Shown here piece by piece: positions 5,470 to 6,184 of a stretch of DNA of 6,184 nucleotides. The notes beneath the pieces were generated by a model, which saw only the letters and a list, made by a program, of their open reading frames with translations, had not been told where the DNA came from and searched no databases. Position 1 is the first letter of the stretch, and every line of letters starts with the position of its first letter. The position numbers were made by a program, and so were the translations under genes. The DNA comes from Chamaesiphon sp041738715 (GTDB lineage: Bacteria > Cyanobacteriota > Cyanobacteriia > Cyanobacteriales > Chamaesiphonaceae), in assembly GCA_041738715.1 (NCBI GenBank), contig JBGSPI010000054.1, positions 1 through 6,184 on the forward strand. Reading direction: 5' to 3'.

Positions 5470-6184
5470 TTATAAATTCCTGCAATTAAATTAATCCTTA
5501 ACCCAAATCTCCGTCTTCGATTTCTATATCTAGATGAGAGAATCCTGAATATTTTTAATCTTCTGTGGACATGCTCAACTACGATCCTTTCTTTTGCTAA
5601 TCGCTTATTGAATTTCTTTTGGTCTTTGCTTAAAGACTTTTTCTTAGTCTTTTTGATGGGAGTTCGGCTGTGATTGTGAATATTTTGAATTCCCTGATAT
5701 CCCTTATCTGCTAATAGCTCTGTCTTTTTTCCTATGCCTATCTGACTTTCCTTCCAGATCCTGAAATCATCTACTTTTCCTTCTCTGACTGCAACACAGA
5801 TGATTTCTTGCGTTTTTTGATTTACCACGACTTGTGATTTTACAGTATGACATTTTTGCTTACCGCTGTAATGTCTCTTCTGTTTGCTTGGTGCGCTTCC
5901 TTGGTCGGGAGACCCGACCGGAGCGCATCCGCTTTTTTTGGTCTTTCTACTTCATGCTCTGCCACGTCTACCACTAGTACTTCTGTCTCTGAATCTAGTT
6001 GCTTGGCTTTTTTCTTCCCTTCCACATTAAACAATCCCGATCAAATCAATATATTCTCAACTTTTCTGATGTTTCTGAGCACATTTGTTTCATCCAAACC
6101 CCAACTCACACCTATATGAAAATGAGTACGATACTCTCTCCAGTATTCTAATGTCATTAACACTTGGTCTTCAATGCTTAACTT
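5430..6184 (-). pseudogene. IS5-type (DDE_Tnp_4) transposase, disrupted and cut by the window edge
   Basis: The plus-strand right edge removes the N-terminus. Reading inward on the minus strand: KLSIEDQVLMTLEYWREYRT, then HIGVSWGLDETNVLRNIRKV, the helix-turn-helix region, then an in-frame TGA at 6041-6043. After it come VVDVAEHEVERPKK (first catalytic Asp at 5966-5968), a 47-bp foreign insert (5886-5932) that shifts the frame, KQKRHYSGKQKCHTVKSQ, and LLADKGYQGI (second Asp at 5706-5708). Last are KERIVVEHVHRRLKIFRILS (Glu at 5574-5576) and FGLRINLIAGIYNYEL. The DDE triad is still readable, but two lesions make the gene dead. The family usually ends at or near NYEL; the extra YLSSQQAIT comes from flanking DNA, so the IS end is probably near 5455-5475. 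No terminal repeat can be confirmed because the other end is outside. Confidence 0.9.
5886..5932. repeat. 47-bp hairpin-forming small dispersed repeat inserted in the transposase
   Basis: The insert is GC-rich inside AT-rich IS DNA. It folds into GGTCGGG (5903-5909) / CCCGACC (5913-5919) around a 3-nt loop, extended by CC/GG and an outer TGCGCT (5892-5897) / AGCGCA (5922-5927) with small bulges. Removing it restores the conserved ERPKK-KQKRHYSG reading of the transposase. It sits beside a 7-A run (minus strand) with AAA on the other side, compatible with a short target duplication. This fits the small, mobile, palindromic repeats described in cyanobacteria (SDR-like elements). Confidence 0.75.

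Noticed and set aside
5926..5942. Programmed frameshift at the A7 run of the transposase
   Set aside because: The frame change is fully explained by the 47-bp insert adjoining the run.
5847..6119. Plus-strand frame of 90 residues, Ser/Phe-rich
   Set aside because: It is antisense to the transposase; the low-complexity sequence is an artefact.

Overview
The window looks like an accessory, partly decayed stretch of a cyanobacterial chromosome. The evidence for a cyanobacterium is the many CGATCG cores, one full HIP1 octamer (GCGATCGC, 3509-3516), a small heat-shock protein of the cyanobacterial HspA type, and gene fragments whose relatives I know mostly from cyanobacteria. I see no rRNA, tRNA or CRISPR array. 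No genus can be named safely.

Left third (1-1800). The tail of an unrecognised gene (to 164) is followed by a segment bounded by two near-perfect 30-bp inverted repeats (237-266 and 1770-1799, 28/30 matching). Inside lie a truncated pRiA4b/TnpR-like ORF, the C-terminal end of an ISKra4-type transposase, two palindromes, and an apparently intact FimB/FimE-like tyrosine recombinase with all catalytic residues. One palindrome is an 11-8-11 arrangement shaped like a tyrosine-recombinase core site, directly upstream of the recombinase gene. The right repeat ends where recognisable homology to a CrtI/CrtH-like FAD oxidoreductase begins. Only the C-terminal ~165 residues of that oxidoreductase remain (to 2290). 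The element therefore appears to have replaced or removed the front of that gene. This is the most unusual part of the window.

Middle (2291-5037). This part holds intact, ordinary-looking genes. A small heat-shock chaperone lies on the minus strand, with its own terminator hairpin and an SD that may sit in a weak hairpin. A secreted or membrane protein follows, with four ~19-residue FGG repeats and hydrophobic segments. A DUF6544-like protein comes next, with a good sigma-70-type promoter. A CTCACGAGTT repeat occurs twice upstream of the membrane-protein gene (once inverted) and once downstream of it.

Right end (5009-6184). The remains of a CAT/2-oxoacid-dehydrogenase-E2-like acyltransferase (HxxxDG motif kept, 5' end missing, one frameshift) run into a minus-strand IS5/DDE_Tnp_4-type transposase. 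That transposase is itself dead: it has an in-frame TGA and a 47-bp hairpin-forming repeat inserted in its reading frame. The window cuts off its N-terminus.

Taken together, at least three gene remnants and at least two mobile elements surround a few functional genes. The genes do not form one pathway. The shared theme is repeated mobile-element insertion, including one element inserted into another.
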